The notes under the pieces were generated by a model, which was not told the origin of the DNA, did no database searches, and saw only the letters and a program-made list of their open reading frames with translations. 64,000 bases of DNA, taken from Epiperipatus broadwayi. Taxonomy: Eukaryota; Onychophora; Udeonychophora; Euonychophora; Peripatidae. Both the position numbers and the translations under genes were made by a program. Shown here one piece after another: positions 10,775-24,090 of the stretch (its first letter is position 1; the number at the start of each line of letters is the position of its first letter). The stretch is from assembly GCA_028023455.1 (NCBI GenBank), contig JAQFVV010000043.1:2727483-2791482 (forward strand), given 5' to 3'.

Positions 10775-11815
10775 ACTGACATTAATTCACTTATGCCAAT
10801 TTTCACCATTTTAATTGTTTTTATGTTAAGACTTTTACTTTTAAGATGGGCTATATAACATGTATCAAATGTGCCTTGAAATTTATAATAGTCAAGCAAT
10901 ATCTTTATTTTGCCGATAGAGGGACCTCTTAAACCACGACACAAGATAGCGACTTTTATAAAGTTAACAGCAGTGTCTTATCTTTAACCTAACTTTCCAC
11001 TTATATAGGCCAACCTGAAGCATCTTGATTTGGGAGCATGAAGTTGTTGTTCTCTCCACTGATTAAGTCCATTATGTCCTACACAAATTAACATTTGCGA
11101 AATCTTGCAATTTACTAGTTAATATGATCTTTATACTGGAAATGTATACACTATTGTAGAGTTATAAATAGTGAACTTAAACAGTTTCACACTCCCAAAT
11201 CACGATGCTTCAGATTGGCCTATATAAGTGGAAAGGATCTCTTAAACCACGACACAAGATAACGACTTTTATAAAGTTAACAGCAGTGTCTTATCTTTAA
11301 CCTAACTTTTCACTTATATAGGCCAATCTGAAACATCTTGATTTGGGAACGTGAAGTTGTTCTCTCCACTGATTAATTCCATTATGTCCTATACAAATTA
11401 ACATTTGCGAAATCTTGCAATTTACGAGTTAATATTATGATCTTTATATTGGAAATATATAAACTATTGTAGATTTATAAATAGTGAGCTTAAACAGTGG
11501 AGAGAACAACAGCTTCACACTCCCAAATCAAGATGCTTCAGATTGACCTATGTAAGTGGAAAGTTAGGTTAAAGATAAGACACTGTTCTTATCTTTATAA
11601 AAGTCGCTATCTTTGTCCTGGTTTGAGAAGTCCCTCTATCGGCAAAATAAAGATATTGCTTGACTATTATAAATTTCAAGGCACATTTGATACAGGTTAT
11701 AGCCTGTCTTAAAAGTATTTACATATACTTCCTGTGCACTTAATAAATAATTATAACTCTACAATAGTTAAGACTTTTAAAATGGTTAAAACTTTTAATA
11801 TAAAGGGTCAAACAA
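10775..11815. mobile_element. Foldback element with long inverted arms and internal tandem duplication
   Basis: The left arm (about 10836-11063) is repeated in inverted orientation at about 11497-11714. Matching landmarks are atcaaatgtgccttgaaatt / aatttcaaggcacatttgat and agcatcttgatttggga / tcccaaatcaagatgct. Inside, a unit of about 313 bp (10922-11234) is tandemly repeated at about 11235-11565 with few changes, so three versions of the arm occur in one kilobase. There is no transposase. It resembles a foldback or MITE-type DNA transposon enlarged by unequal exchange. The outermost ends are diverged and no target duplication could be fixed. Confidence 0.75.
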
Positions 11816-12338
11816 AATGTAAACCTTTAAAAAAATTTTTTTTTTTGTTTTTCAAGTAGAAAAATAAAATAAAGAGTTAGTATATTTCTGAATTATAAGA
11901 AAAGAGAGGAAATATGATTGTTATTATTTTTTAAATATACAACCCTCATCATTTTTTTATATTTTTGGAGTTGTTTATTACTGCACTGACTTAATATGAA
12001 CAATTTTTTGTAGAGATTGTTCATATTAAATTCATTCTGAAACAAACAAATTGAAAAAAGTAAAAAAGAAGTGATGTAGTCTAAAATAAGAATTATAAAA
12101 AAATTTTGAAATATATATATATTTAATAACATCAAATGAAAAAAAAACCCACAATTATCCATGTTTAGTAAGATTGTGATGCTTTGATTAAAATTTTAAG
12201 TTTTTTAGACAGATTAAAGAATATGCAGTAAATTTGAATTTATCAATTATGAATAATACCACACTATTATATATAACCATTAGATTGATAGTCCATGTAT
12301 ATTCTTTAATTACTATTTATAAATTTTATTTTTTATAT

Positions 12339-12715
12339 CATTTTTCCATTTACATATTTATTTGGCATGATTTTTCTTACAATATAATAAACTCAAGCAT
12401 TTGTTGAGTTGATTTAGACATATTTTTGATAAAAAATAATTTACCCTAGACTAATTATCAAAAACAACTTAAATACAATTGGAGGAGGGGGGGGGAATTA
12501 AATTGCAATTAATATTTATGCATTTTATTTTTTTTAACTCCATGTTTCCATTTACTTATTAATTTGGTATGGACTTTATTATTATATAATAAACTCGCTC
12601 CAAGTATTTGTTGGATTGATTTGGGCATATTTTTGATAGCTTTAAAAAAGATTTATTACAGTCTAATAATTGAAAATGTTTTAAATACAACCGGGGGGGG
12701 GGGGATTAAATTGTT
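12339..12715. repeat. Direct duplication of a roughly 180-bp segment ending in poly(G)
   Basis: Segments 12339-12500 and 12543-12715 align along their length: tttccattta, ataataaactc, gcatatttttgat, tttaaataca. Each then ends in a G run (near 12489 and 12693) followed by attaaattg. Divergence is considerable, so this is an old tandem duplication or two copies of one repeat with a poly(G)-type end. Confidence 0.65.
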
Positions 12716-14356
12716 TAAAATCTGTCTATATATTTATCTAACTTGTTAATTATGATGCATGCATTTGAAATTATCATTCTAAGTAGTTCCTTCTGAAATA
12801 TACTGGAACGTCTTCATGGAAATAAATTTAGCATTTCATAAAATATAGGCAAAAGAGAGAGACTAATTGTTTGTGATTTTGATTTTTATATATCAGGTTG
12901 TCAGGTCTGTTTTGTTTTGAGCAGTGTTTATTTAATATTTTGGAATGCATGTCTTTTTATTTGAGCATGCATTTTTGAAATCACTATTTTTAAATTTTAG
13001 AAGACAATGCTCAGTATCTCAATTTTTGATGCTATTAAACCTTATTGAGAGCAATTGGAAATATGCTACTTTTCAACCCTCTCATGAGCTAAAAATAATT
13101 CATTTTATTTTAAATGTGGTATCAAGAACCCAGTAGAAGCTACTCTGCTACATTTGTTGTTATATATAAATATAGGGGATTTGAACTCAGACTTTAAGCC
13201 CTCATACTACTGATAGGCATGACCACATACATGCAGAAAAGATAAATAATTACCAATATATGTATTTTGTGATGAACCAGCACTCATCAGTTGGTCCAGA
13301 TTATTATCTCCCACACATATATACAATTAGTGCTCAGTTTATATTATATTTATGATAATATAAAATTAGTGAAGAAATATATTCATTAATTAAGAGAAAT
13401 AAATTTAGGTATAAAACCAAAAAAAAATATCATTTATTGTAGCAGGGATGTTAATTTCTCATACTTGCTATTAATAAAAAATGATGCCTGATAATGTTGA
13501 TATTAAAAAAACAACAACTTTCCATTCTGAAAAATCTATCACGATACCAAAATTAAGTGGAATAAGTAAGCAACATGGCAAAGTCATTAATTTTTTAACC
13601 ATTCTGTTTGCTAGTCAAATGGTGGCCATAAGGATGTAGATGTTAATGGTTGTGATCTTTTTTTTATTATTAGATATAATTTTTTGTTAAAATATTTAAA
13701 AATATTTTTAAATATCAAAAGAAATGCTCTGGTTTTAAATAAAAATAATTAATCGGGTTTCTGTGCAAAATTTCAAAAATAGTTTTTAATATCTATAATA
13801 TATACCTTAATAAGTTTATTATTAATCTTTAATTTAATGATCGATAGATCTAGATCCAGAGAGCTATACTCATTATCTTGGTTTATTATATGTTAGATAT
13901 GCCACTGGGCCCTTCACAATAAATAGTACTTATTTATTTAAATGTTAACATACTGTTTTTATTATAGATTTAATTATAATTCACATAGAGATATCAGTTT
14001 ATTAAGATATTTAAATATACAGTATAAATTATCTTAAAAAAATGATTACAGAGTGTACACATAGATAAAAAAATTAAATTTAATAAAATAAAAATAAACA
14101 AAGGGATTTGATAATGTTAACAATTTAAAAGATAAAATTTCAATATCTTTATACTGTTAATTGGTCCATGGAAATTTTTTAAATACGAACATACTTGTTT
14201 ATTTATAATTCTTTTTTAATGACAATTCTCCATTTTTACTTACAGGGATTTTTCTAATTCTTCCAGTATTGATGCAGTTTACATTCTTATATTTAATAAC
14301 AACTCTTTTTAAAAAAAAAATATTTGTATTTTTTGAGTTTATTAAGAGTATTAACA
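12716..14356. other. AT-rich stretch, no gene seen
   Basis: No coding segment recognised. Near 13183-13213, ggatttgaactcagact has the form of a reverse-complement tRNA B box and could belong to an old tRNA-derived SINE on the minus strand; no A box could be placed with confidence. Confidence 0.4.
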
Positions 14357-14475
14357 TTACATGATCACCATTTCTTATGCTTGCTCAAGCTGTTGTCCAT
14401 TGATTACTCTGGCTTGCACCGAGTGGCACTACTGTATGGAGAAGCTACAGTACATCACATCACATCCTGAGTATT
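14357..14475. repeat. Fragment of the window's MITE-like repeat family (family M)
   Basis: Begins acatgatcaccatttcttatgcttgctca, the outer arm seen at 57808 and (inverted) near 59390. It then runs straight into attactctggcttgcac and gagtggcactac, which is the reverse complement of the inner part of the same family (gtgccactcagtgcaagccagagtaat). Internal sequence is therefore missing or inverted. Confidence 0.6.
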
Positions 14476-14699
14476 AACATTGTAAGTCAGTGTCAACTGG
14501 AATTTTTTTATACACCTCCAGAAATAGTGAAGTCCAGTGTTAAGACTTTAATAATAATAAAAAATCCATCGGTTAACATGGAAGAAAAAGTTAAAAATCT
14601 CAACTGCTGGAACAATTAATTAATTTAATACCTTTAGCAAAAGGTAAACACTTTTAAGAACAATGAGAGCCAATGTTATTTTTAAAGTTTTTATTTAAC

Positions 14700-15060
14700 T
14701 TACTCTTTTTTTTTTGTCTATCTGGATAAAATATTGTATCTCAATTTTCATCCACTTTCTGATTACTGACCTAGTTGAAACTTTACATACATATGTATTC
14801 TTAATGACAACACAGTTGCTTTTTTTTTTTAGATTTTGCAAACAACTCAAGTAAAAAAATTAGTAAAAAATTTAAATTTTTACATTTATATGGATTGTGA
14901 TGTGAAACGGAGTCAGAAATCTCTCAGCAACTATGCCCAGAGAAACCTGTTAGCCATTTTACCTTCCCTTTCCATTCCCCACCCTAAGTTTTCCCATAAT
15001 CTGCTCCATCCCATTTCCACAACATAATCTTTGTCAATTCAATGGCCTTCATATCTAAAT
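14700..15060 (+). repeat. Dispersed repeats: tctatctg..cttgtatctcaatttt family and gcccagagaaacctgtt family
   Basis: The first part (about 14715-14900: tttgtctatctggataaaat, tgtatctcaattttcatccac, tattcttaatgacaacac) recurs near 21945-22140 and inverted near 22480-22640. The second part (about 14905-15035: atctctcagcaactatgcc, cagagaaacctgttagcc, tctgctccatcccattt) recurs near 30480-30585 inside the Tigger-like MITE. Neither contains a coding frame. Confidence 0.65.
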
Positions 15061-15958
15061 CCCCTTTATCTTTTCCCAAACCCAGCATAAAAACCAATAA
15101 CCCATTTTCTGTATAATCACTTTGTTCAATTCAGTACTTCTTACAGTACTGCCATCTAGTGGTATTAAATTATATATAAACTTTCTTTATTCTAAATATT
15201 TTAGAACTATATGAAATTAAAAAATAGAACAAAAATTTTTCTTCAGCCTTCTTAGTTATACTGAATGTTTCTAAATATGAGCACTCCATGCTTTTATTTT
15301 TGGTTGTCTAATGCCAAAAATATCATGAAAGGTAAAGAAAATTTATTTTTCTTTTTTTTTTTTTTGTGCATTTATGTGAATAAAAGTAGTTGTTTCAAAA
15401 TTTTTTTCTATATTTTTATTTGTTTACCAATTTGTTATAACATCTTATTAACAAATTTGCTTTTAAGATTAGACCCACTTTTCTAACACAATATGGAGTT
15501 TAAAAAGAAAATGATTATTCAATACCTTTTAAAATATAGTAATCATTTTTTATTTTAATATATATATTGAATATGTAGATATATGCTAATATATTTATTT
15601 ATATTATGATTAGTTTAAACATGGTTTTCTTTCGGTTACAATAGTAAGCACACACTTTTATAATAATTAGTATACTCATTATTTTTTGATGCATATGCTA
15701 ATATATCTAATTAAGTCAGTTTTTAATCTTTTTAAAGTTTTCACTTTTATGCAATATCTATAAACACAATATGTTAGCTTATAAATTAGGCCAGCATTTC
15801 CCAAACTGTGTTTTGTGAAAAAGTTTGAAAATAAACCTCATGATTTTAAATGCTGTGCCAAGTTCGAAACATGTTTTGAACATGTTTAAACAAGCTGGTT
15901 GTGCTGTGCATACCCAACATACCATGATATCAACATTTGTTATGTCATGGTAATACTT
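15061..15958. other. AT-rich stretch, no gene seen
   Basis: Only low-complexity runs and short chance open frames; no motif recognised. Confidence 0.5.
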
Positions 15959-15959
15959 G

Positions 15960-16091
15960 TTTATTAAACATGTTGAAATTATTAAAACGGAAGTCAACCT
16001 CTAATAATGCGCTATTTATCGGAGGTTGACTTCCGCTTTAATAATTTCAAAATTTTCAGCACTTTATAATAATAGATTTTATTAAACATGT
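15960..16091. repeat. Near-perfect hairpin between 14-bp direct repeats
   Basis: Arms 15973-16001 and 16021-16050 (core cggaagtcaacctc / gaggttgacttccg, with one bulged G in the outer half) form a stem of about 28 bp around a 19-base loop. The hairpin plus 27 further bases (15974-16077) lies between exact copies of tttattaaacatgt (15960-15973 and 16078-16091). This looks like a small insertion with a target-site duplication, for example a short palindromic MITE. A structured small RNA gene is possible but unsupported. Confidence 0.7.
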
Positions 16092-16747
16092 ATTATTTTG
16101 CTTAAGTGTGTAAGTTTATTATTCTTATAAGCCTTTTTTTAACACTTTTGATTGTTTTATTATAATAGATTTGAATTGACTCTTGAAATTTTGTGACTGA
16201 ACATTTATTATTATTATTATTATAAGTTTTCTTTTATAATAATTATAAATTATTTCTTATTATAATTATATTAAGTTTATTTTGGCATTACAGCTTTCAA
16301 CTATTTTACATGTGATTTTTTATATTACAATTTTATTTATTTCACAATTTTCAATTTTGTTTTTTACAAATTTTTATCAAATCATGTTTATTGCCATTGG
16401 TTTTACATTATTGATTTTTTAAAAATATTTTCTTTCTCATTTACTTTTGTGTATTTGTAGTCTTTTTTTTTTATAACAAAAAATTTAATTTATATTATAG
16501 TTCTGACTAATATTAAATTATAAATATTATTTAAAAATTACTCATGTCTTCTTGATTAAACAGATGGAACTTTAAAACAAGGAGGGGCAAGTCTTTTTTT
16601 CTGACATATCTATAATTGGAGAAGAAACTAACTTTTTTAAAATTTAATATTAAAAATCTATAACAAAAATGAAATATGATTAAAATTATTTAAATTGGGG
16701 ATTTATGTTAATTGGCAATATGGATACTTTTGATATGTAATAAAATA

Positions 16748-17990
16748 ATAGCAAACAGTTCATCGACTCCAGATAAATTTTGCAGACACTTAGAAATGAA
16801 ACACATTGATTGCAAAGAAAAAGATATACATTTTTTTAAAGATATGACATGATTCATTAGAAAAATTTAAACTTCAAATGACTACAATTGCTAAAACAAA
16901 ATAAAAATGTAACAGAGGCATATTTGTGTTACTGCATTGCATTTAATGGTGAAACTCATATAATCTCATCAAGCCTTGTAAGAAAGACAGGGTCTTACAT
17001 GCTATTACAATTATCAAATAATACTGTTTCACGCTGCATCAAAGATCTTTCTGCAAAGATAGAGAAAACTAATTTGTTGACTTAGATTTTGCAGTGAATA
17101 TGTATTGCAAACAAATGAATCTGTAGATATCGCTGGACTTACTGTATTACTAAGGTTTGTTATGTATTTGATAATAATATTGAAAATTTACTCGTGTGAA
17201 TATTTACAAGAAAGAGCTACCGGAAATGATATATTCAAGTGTATTAATAATTATATTACTAAACAGGAAGTCAGTTGGAAGAAGTGTATTGATATTTGTA
17301 TAGATGATACTCAGGTTATGGTAACAGAGGTGGAATTATAACATGTATTTGAAAATAGCCACAAAAGCCGCAAAAATCATTGTATTTTGCATAGGTAAGC
17401 CCTATTAACGAAAAAAAGTTTCAACATCTTTAAAAACTATTTTGAATGAAGCCATAAGAATGATCAACTATATAAAATTTTAACCACTTCAATCCAGATT
17501 ATTTAAAAGTTTAGGTGAACAAATGGGTAATGAACATACTGTAATTTTATTACATACTGAAGTGAGATAGTTATCAAATGATAACAGTCTATTGAGATTT
17601 TTTGAAGTTTGTAGTGAGTTATTGGGTTTTTTTTATATCAGGATAATTTTAGGATAAAATTTCATGGAATATTTAACAAATCCCTCATGGTTGCCGAGTC
17701 TTACATATTTGGCAGTTGTTTTTACTAAGTCCAGTGAAATTATATTATAATAATATTATAATATTTTTAATGTTAGAGACAAAATTGTATCTTTTGATAG
17801 GAAGTTCTAAAACTATGTTTCTACAGTTGAATAGAATAATCTTGATTCTTTTCCTATCATGCATGAATTTTTAACTGAAATAAATTGTAAATTATTATGA
17901 AAATCTAATTGATTTAATTGGCAACTCTGATATAAAACAAAAATACAAGGAACTGCCATTAAATGATCTCTGAACAAGTTTAACAGAGGG
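16748..17990 (+). pseudogene. hAT-family transposase pseudogene (ZBED/FAM200/SCAND3-like)
   Basis: Broken plus-strand frames recover an ordered transposase. Near 16748 the end of a BED zinc finger with HLEMKH; 16888-17080 LSNNTVSRCIKDLSAKIEK; 17105-17335 a DESV-like start, EYLQERATGNDIFKCIN, then SWKKCIDICIDDT, around the second catalytic region; near 17375 the NHCILHR-like block. Frameshifts and stops are frequent, so it is non-functional. The same protein class has been domesticated several times in animals, but this copy shows no sign of selection. No terminal repeats were found around it. Confidence 0.75.
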
Positions 17991-20900
17991 TTATCATCAT
18001 GTGTAATAACTACGTATTACTGCTTTGTTTTCTTTTACAATAACATTTACATGAGGCGGAATTTTTATATTATGTTGCAACCAAATGGAAGTACAGGAAC
18101 AGATTCAACATTATACCAGATTTGTTAATTCAACATTCTAATAATTTATAATTCAAAAACCTCAAAACATCGAAGCCATTAAAAACATAACTTTACCATT
18201 TTGCTTTGAGCATTATTATACTTATTTAAATAATATTTTGGGTGTAATTTGAAAGTTATAGTTACGGTCTATGTTATAATTGACTATTTAGTAGTCTGTA
18301 TTCAGAACAGGTTATATTTACCTGTTTAAGGAGGTGTATTTAATCATCTTTGTATCAATAATTTCAATCTCTGTTGTCAAGTTGCAATCTTTAGTGTCTA
18401 TATAAATATATTGGACCATAAATAAAGGTGGGATTCCACTTTTATTGTTAAATAGAGGTTGCTTTGACACTAAATACATGTTTATCAGCATGCAGTAAAT
18501 TCACACCCAGATGCATAAATTCACATACAGATGCATAAATTAAACAAATTGAAGTGCGAACAGTAGACTATTTTCAAACAAACTGTTCAATTAATTGAGT
18601 CATTGCAAATTTGATAAAAGCAATTTATAAATCAACACTTTTCTGACAATTCTTGATTTTCTAAAATCACAGTCTCTGGAAATTACTCATCTGAAACTGG
18701 AAGCAAACTGACTATTAAATAAAATCTTTGGAACTATTCTTGCTGTAATAACAATAGTATTAAATTTATAGTAATTTCTTTAGTCTTTTGTATTTATTTA
18801 ATCATAGAAGCATTCATGAGATTAGATGGCCTAACTGTATGAGTCCACACAATCCTAAAAACAATCCATTAATTTCAAAGCTAATATTTAATCAATAAAT
18901 TTTAAAATTTCTCTCAGTATCTCATATATGTCTGCATTATTTCTTTAACTTCATCAAGATTAATATTTATCTAAATTGTAATTGATTAGTAGAATAGATA
19001 TATATATTAAAAGCAGTCATCAGAATCTAGTATAATTATTCATAAAATGATCAAAATACCTAATCATCATTTTGAATAATGTCCGACACTCATTGATTTA
19101 ACATAATTATGTTATTTTTCACATTCATATATTGCTTTCAATACATTAAAAAAAGGGGGAATTGTCACAATCACTATATGGCTATATCTCTTTTATATAC
19201 TTCCGCTTGTAATCCATCAATCATTTAAAAATCTTGTCCGTTGTCAAACTTTTTTATTATATCTCCATATGCTTATAGAACTATATTCATTAAATGCTTT
19301 TATTTAAGTTAGAATGTTTGTTTATTTATTTATTAGAATCTCTGTTTATTTGTATGAAATTTTAGATCTAGGTTTAATATATTTATATCCAATAGAATTC
19401 ATTCAAATTTTGTAAATTTATTATAAATCACTGACAGTATGATCTGACACTAAAATATTTTAGGTAGGTTCCTCAACATCTTTATTCTAGAGGGATTGGT
19501 GAATAAAATTTCAAATATTTTGATATAAAGTTTCAAACATGTTAGTATCAGTTTGATAAGTTTCTTTAATATGCGTGAGAGACCGGTATATATGTGTATT
19601 TTAAAAAATTTTACATTAAAAAATATTTTAATGATCAGTTAAAGTTGAAATAAAAACAAATTTTCGATTGTAAAAGTTCAATTTTTTAAAAAGTGTATGA
19701 CATTTTTTTCTTTCTTCGGAAAAATTGATTTTTTACAAATGCTTTCCAAATAAATAAAACTGTTTTGTAAACAATATTTATTTAGAATGTATGATTTTAC
19801 TTTCAAAAATTAGATTGACATTTGGAATAATTGATAAAAAGTTCTAGAATGCTAAAAACTCAAAAATAATCGATATAAAAAAAAATTTATAACGAATGCA
19901 GAAGTTGTGCTCTAAAAAGTCAGAAAATAATTGATTCTTGAACTGCAAAATGTCAGGGGTTTGGAAATTGATTATGGTGCGATTGAAAAAGTTTTTTTGT
20001 GGCTTTTTAGTCCAAAGTAATATAAAATGAAAGCATTCGTTATAAATATTTTTTTATATCTATTATTTTATTATTCTGTCAAGAATAAAAGGCTAATTTT
20101 TCTCTTAATCAAGTCACTAAGAGATTTTATCTTTAATCATGCTAAGAACAAACATGATTACATTTGCAAACACCCCTTAAGAAAATTCCATGCTTCAATG
20201 ATATAACAATCCTGAAAATCCAAATTGTGAATTTTAATGTTTACCAAGTGCTGAAATTTAGCCTTATTAGCAGTTGCTTCTAAAAAATGAATGGCAAATT
20301 TTATGCCAATAAGTGTTAAATAGAAATTTTTAATGCCACTATAATAATAATATGATTGGTTTAACAATCAATATTGACTTTCTATATTCTGATTTTTATA
20401 GCAATCTTTTTTCCTAATCAAAATGTTCATGGTAGATAATCTAAATGTTGTACAAAATTTAATCACAACAGACCATTCAAATTCACAGAACCAATATGAT
20501 TACTGCAAATATATTTGGGCTGTAATCTCCAACAAAAAAAAAGTTCTTATAATATTGGTTCAATAAGCCATCCAAAGAGGAATAAAAACATTAGAATCTA
20601 ACATTAGAGCATAATCATTAGTAATTTGTAAAAAAACAGTTTTTAATTCCATGTCTTTAGGATTCCAAAAATAGGATACACTAAGTCAGATCTAGCAACT
20701 TGCGCTGTCTCTTCAAATGATGATTTGTTTGGCAAAAAAAAAAAAAATTATATATGTAGCTATCTAATTGAACTTTATTTTTATAAAGACAAAATTTTAT
20801 TAAGAGGAGCTCCTTAGCTGTAATTATCACCCTAGTTTCTGGTACTGAAGAATCCTTTGTCAACATAGATTTCTTTTTTTTTATTTAGAAAGAAAAAATG

Positions 20901-21934
20901 AAATAATTATTTTTATTACTATTACTGCCTCTTGCTTTATCAAAATTTCCATGCAGTTTCTAGTGCATTAATGAACATTAGTCATGTATGCTGACCTAGT
21001 TAGATTTTTATATGACTTCTTTGTGCATTCTTCCACATTTGTGAGAAGCAGGAAATTCCTAATAGTTCTGCCCAAACATGCAGCCCATTTGCTCAGTGAG
21101 TCTCCTGTCCTAAATATAGTTCCAAACATGCCATTAATAACTCACTGCTAAATCTTACTTCATCAATACTTACTTAAAGCATTACATATTCAGTCATAAC
21201 TTGTGTATAAAAAAGAGAAGAAAAGATTGTAATTAGAATTGCTATGCATGTTAATGAAATGGGTAATGTGCACAAATACACCATCTTATTTATTAGTCAC
21301 TTATTGTTTTTTTGAAATAATTAAATAAATTTGTAATAAATGATGTTTTAAAATAACAAATTAATAGCAAAATGTAAAATATTATAACAGTTTATTCTCT
21401 TAATAAGAGTTATTTGTAACACTTATATATATAACAAACAAATTTTAGCATTTTATGAAATTATAACGATACAATTAAATTTTATCTGTATGGTTTAGTT
21501 CAGTAATAAAGCGACTGATTCACAATTCTTAAGCTATTACTTTAAATGCTGATACATCACAACTTCCTTAGCAACCAATCATTTGATTGATCAGTGCTTA
21601 GATAATTCAATGTTTTTAATATTTACATTGTATAAAATATGGATAATTGTAAAGATATGTCATAAAAATTTGTAGAATTGAATTTTTTAAAAAAAAAAAA
21701 AATTCTACATTTAAAATATTTCTTTGACAAAAATTCCGTTATAGGGAGTTAGAGATTTTTCACTTTAAACCTTTATTGGGCATAGCTTAAAAGTCTTAAT
21801 CTTATCCATTAATTAAACAGCTATCTTGTTTTGATCACATCATCTTAACTTATTTATTTGTTTGTTTTGTTGTTATTTTTAAAACTCTTTAATTGGTCTA
21901 TCTTGAAAAACTACTTTTTTTATGTGCTTTTGTT
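17991..21934. other. AT-rich stretch, no gene seen
   Basis: No conserved coding segment, RNA gene or bounded transposon recognised. A short direct repeat (cacaYYcagatgcataaatt, about 18507-18543) and many poly(T)/poly(A) runs are present. The short open frames near 20158 and 20681 on the minus strand match nothing I know. Confidence 0.45.
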
Positions 21935-22645
21935 TAATTTATTCTGTTTTTTTCTCTGTCTATCTGTGTAAAATCTTGTATCTCATTTTTAATCTATTTC
22001 CCAATTTTTGATCTAATTGAAAGTTTGCACACATATATATTCTTGATGACAATACATTTTTTTAAAAATTTGCAACCGCTTTTAGAAAGAATTAGTAAAA
22101 AAATTAAAATTTTAATTTTATATGGGATTTGGTAAATAAAAAAGGTTTAAGAAACACCATTATTCATATAAATGAGCTAAAAAGTAAAAAATTATTTTTC
22201 TTTTTCAGCTTTTATAAATAAAATCATGGGACAGTTGTGTTTAGAAATAAACTTGTAATAATGCCCACTTGTATCAATGGCAATCTAGCAGATTTCTTTT
22301 TTTATCTGAATAGATTGGCAATGATACAAAAAAAAAAAGGTGCTTCCTACAAATTTATTATAAACATGATCGCCCCATACTTTTGTTTGGGAAAGCTGAA
22401 GAAGTAAATTTTATTTTTGCTTTATTGCATTTATTTTTATTTTTAAATTGATAGCTTTTATTATGAATGAAAAAAGTTTAGATATAATTTTATTTTGCCA
22501 GGGGTAGCAATACCATAAAGTTATTAAATCTCATATAAAATTGAAAATTTAATTTTTTGCTAAATTCTATACATTGAAAATTGAGAAGTGGGTGAAAATT
22601 GAGTTATAAGATTTCAAAGGCAGACAAAAAAAAAAAGAAAGAATA
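21935..22645. repeat. Inverted pair of a dispersed repeat (MITE-like)
   Basis: The left segment (about 21945-22140: ctgtctatctgtgtaaaatc, ttgtatctcatttttaatct, attttatatgggattt) is repeated in reverse complement at about 22480-22640 (aaatctcatataaaattg, gtgaaaattgagttata, ttcaaaggcagacaaaa). The family also occurs at 14715. The two arms could be the ends of one element or two independent insertions. Confidence 0.55.
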
Positions 22646-23254
22646 TAAGTTGAATAAAAATATATACAAAATTATTATTATTTCTAGTAGCTTAGCAAAA
22701 CATTAAATAATTAGTCTAATTATTCCTCAGTAAGTACTGCAGCATACCTAGCCAAGCAATGAGAGCTATGAATCTAATTTCCCACAGCGAAAGCGCAACT
22801 CGGCTATATATAAAAGATACAAAATAAAACCTTTATAGTTGCTGACGTAAAACATTTTGTCAAGCTATTACAAATAATAACAAAAAAGGAAGATAAAGAA
22901 TTTTTTTTTCTGTTAAGGGATTGGATGATGGATGCTGCACTTTTTAAATTGTTTTGGAAATCACAGTGCAGTAGTCAGCATGTCATAGGGATGTTAAAGG
23001 CAGATAGACATTTTTTTTTCATTATGTATATAAATAATTCTTGATAAATGTAAATGATATCTGATCCTTGCCAGAATGGAATTATATTTTGTCTTAATTT
23101 ACCCATATAAATAAATTCAGCGTAATGAATATTGGTCTTATGGTTAGATATCAGAAACAAACTTATTTTTTAGTTAATCTAGGTGTTTATCTAGTTTTTA
23201 TCTGATCTGAATTGTGTTTTTATGACATTTACCATACATCATATGACTTAATAT
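22646..23254. other. AT-rich stretch, no gene seen
   Basis: Nothing recognisable apart from homopolymer runs. Confidence 0.45.
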
Positions 23255-23395
23255 AATAAACTGGGCTTGAGTTTGTATTTTAGATTTAGTGTATGAATAT
23301 CGTAGTGCCTCACTGACAAGAGCCATCAGCTCAAAACCGGTTTGGGGATAGGGATAATTATAGATAGAGATTTTAAATGCATTCTCTTGCATTTA
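23255..23395 (-). repeat. Family M repeat copy, minus strand
   Basis: The reverse complement reads atccctatccccaaaccggt then gatggctcttgtcagtgagg, parallel to the inner part of the copies at 57808 and 59128 (atccccagactagtttctgg, ggctttcatcagtgaggagc). The ends are diverged. Confidence 0.55.
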
Positions 23396-23819
23396 TCAAA
23401 AAAAAACTTGTTTAGAGCTATTAGCACACTCATTATATTACATTTATAATATAGTAGTTTTGTTTTTATGATAATTCATAAGTCAGTATATTGGCATTTT
23501 AATTTTTTTCTCTCTCTATTAAGGTTTTTTAATAATTAAGAATAGAGGTTAGCATATGTTTGCAATATAAATCAAAATTGTCATATTAATATATTTTTGA
23601 CATTATGTTAGCATTGAACATACTAATGTAACTTTAGCAGCCACTAAAATAATTGAGCTCAAAAGCAGAGCATTACTGATTAACTACCATTTTAAAGCAT
23701 TCTTTTCCAAAATTAGTCCATACAGAAATAGTAGTAAAATAAGCATAAGTGGAAAGTAGATGATTGGGATCACAAAATCATTTATTCTTTTTCATATTTA
23801 TTAATAAAAAGAAAAAAAG

Positions 23820-24090
23820 CCAAATGAAGTTGCTATCTGCCAATTGAAACATGGTGGAACTGTCATTATTTGGACAGCCATATGCATTACATTTGTGGAC
23901 TAATTTGAGCATTTTGGGAGCAAAATCATGTCGTAATACAAATAGTTTCCAGATCTTTATTATAACTAATACTGCTACATGTTGGTTTTAGAAATATGAA
24001 GCCGTTTGATAGTATTGAGCTTCTGTAAACATTCTTGAATAATGAAATGACATATCATACATTAACATCCTTCAGAGAATTTCCATGAAC
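23820..24090 (+). pseudogene. Tc1/mariner-type transposase fragment
   Basis: In the plus strand near 23840, CQLKHGGTVIIWTAI matches the conserved KHGGGSxMVWG block that follows the second catalytic Asp region of Tc1-like transposases. Flanking codons are degraded and no catalytic triad or terminal inverted repeat is visible. It can only be a small relic. Confidence 0.5.
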
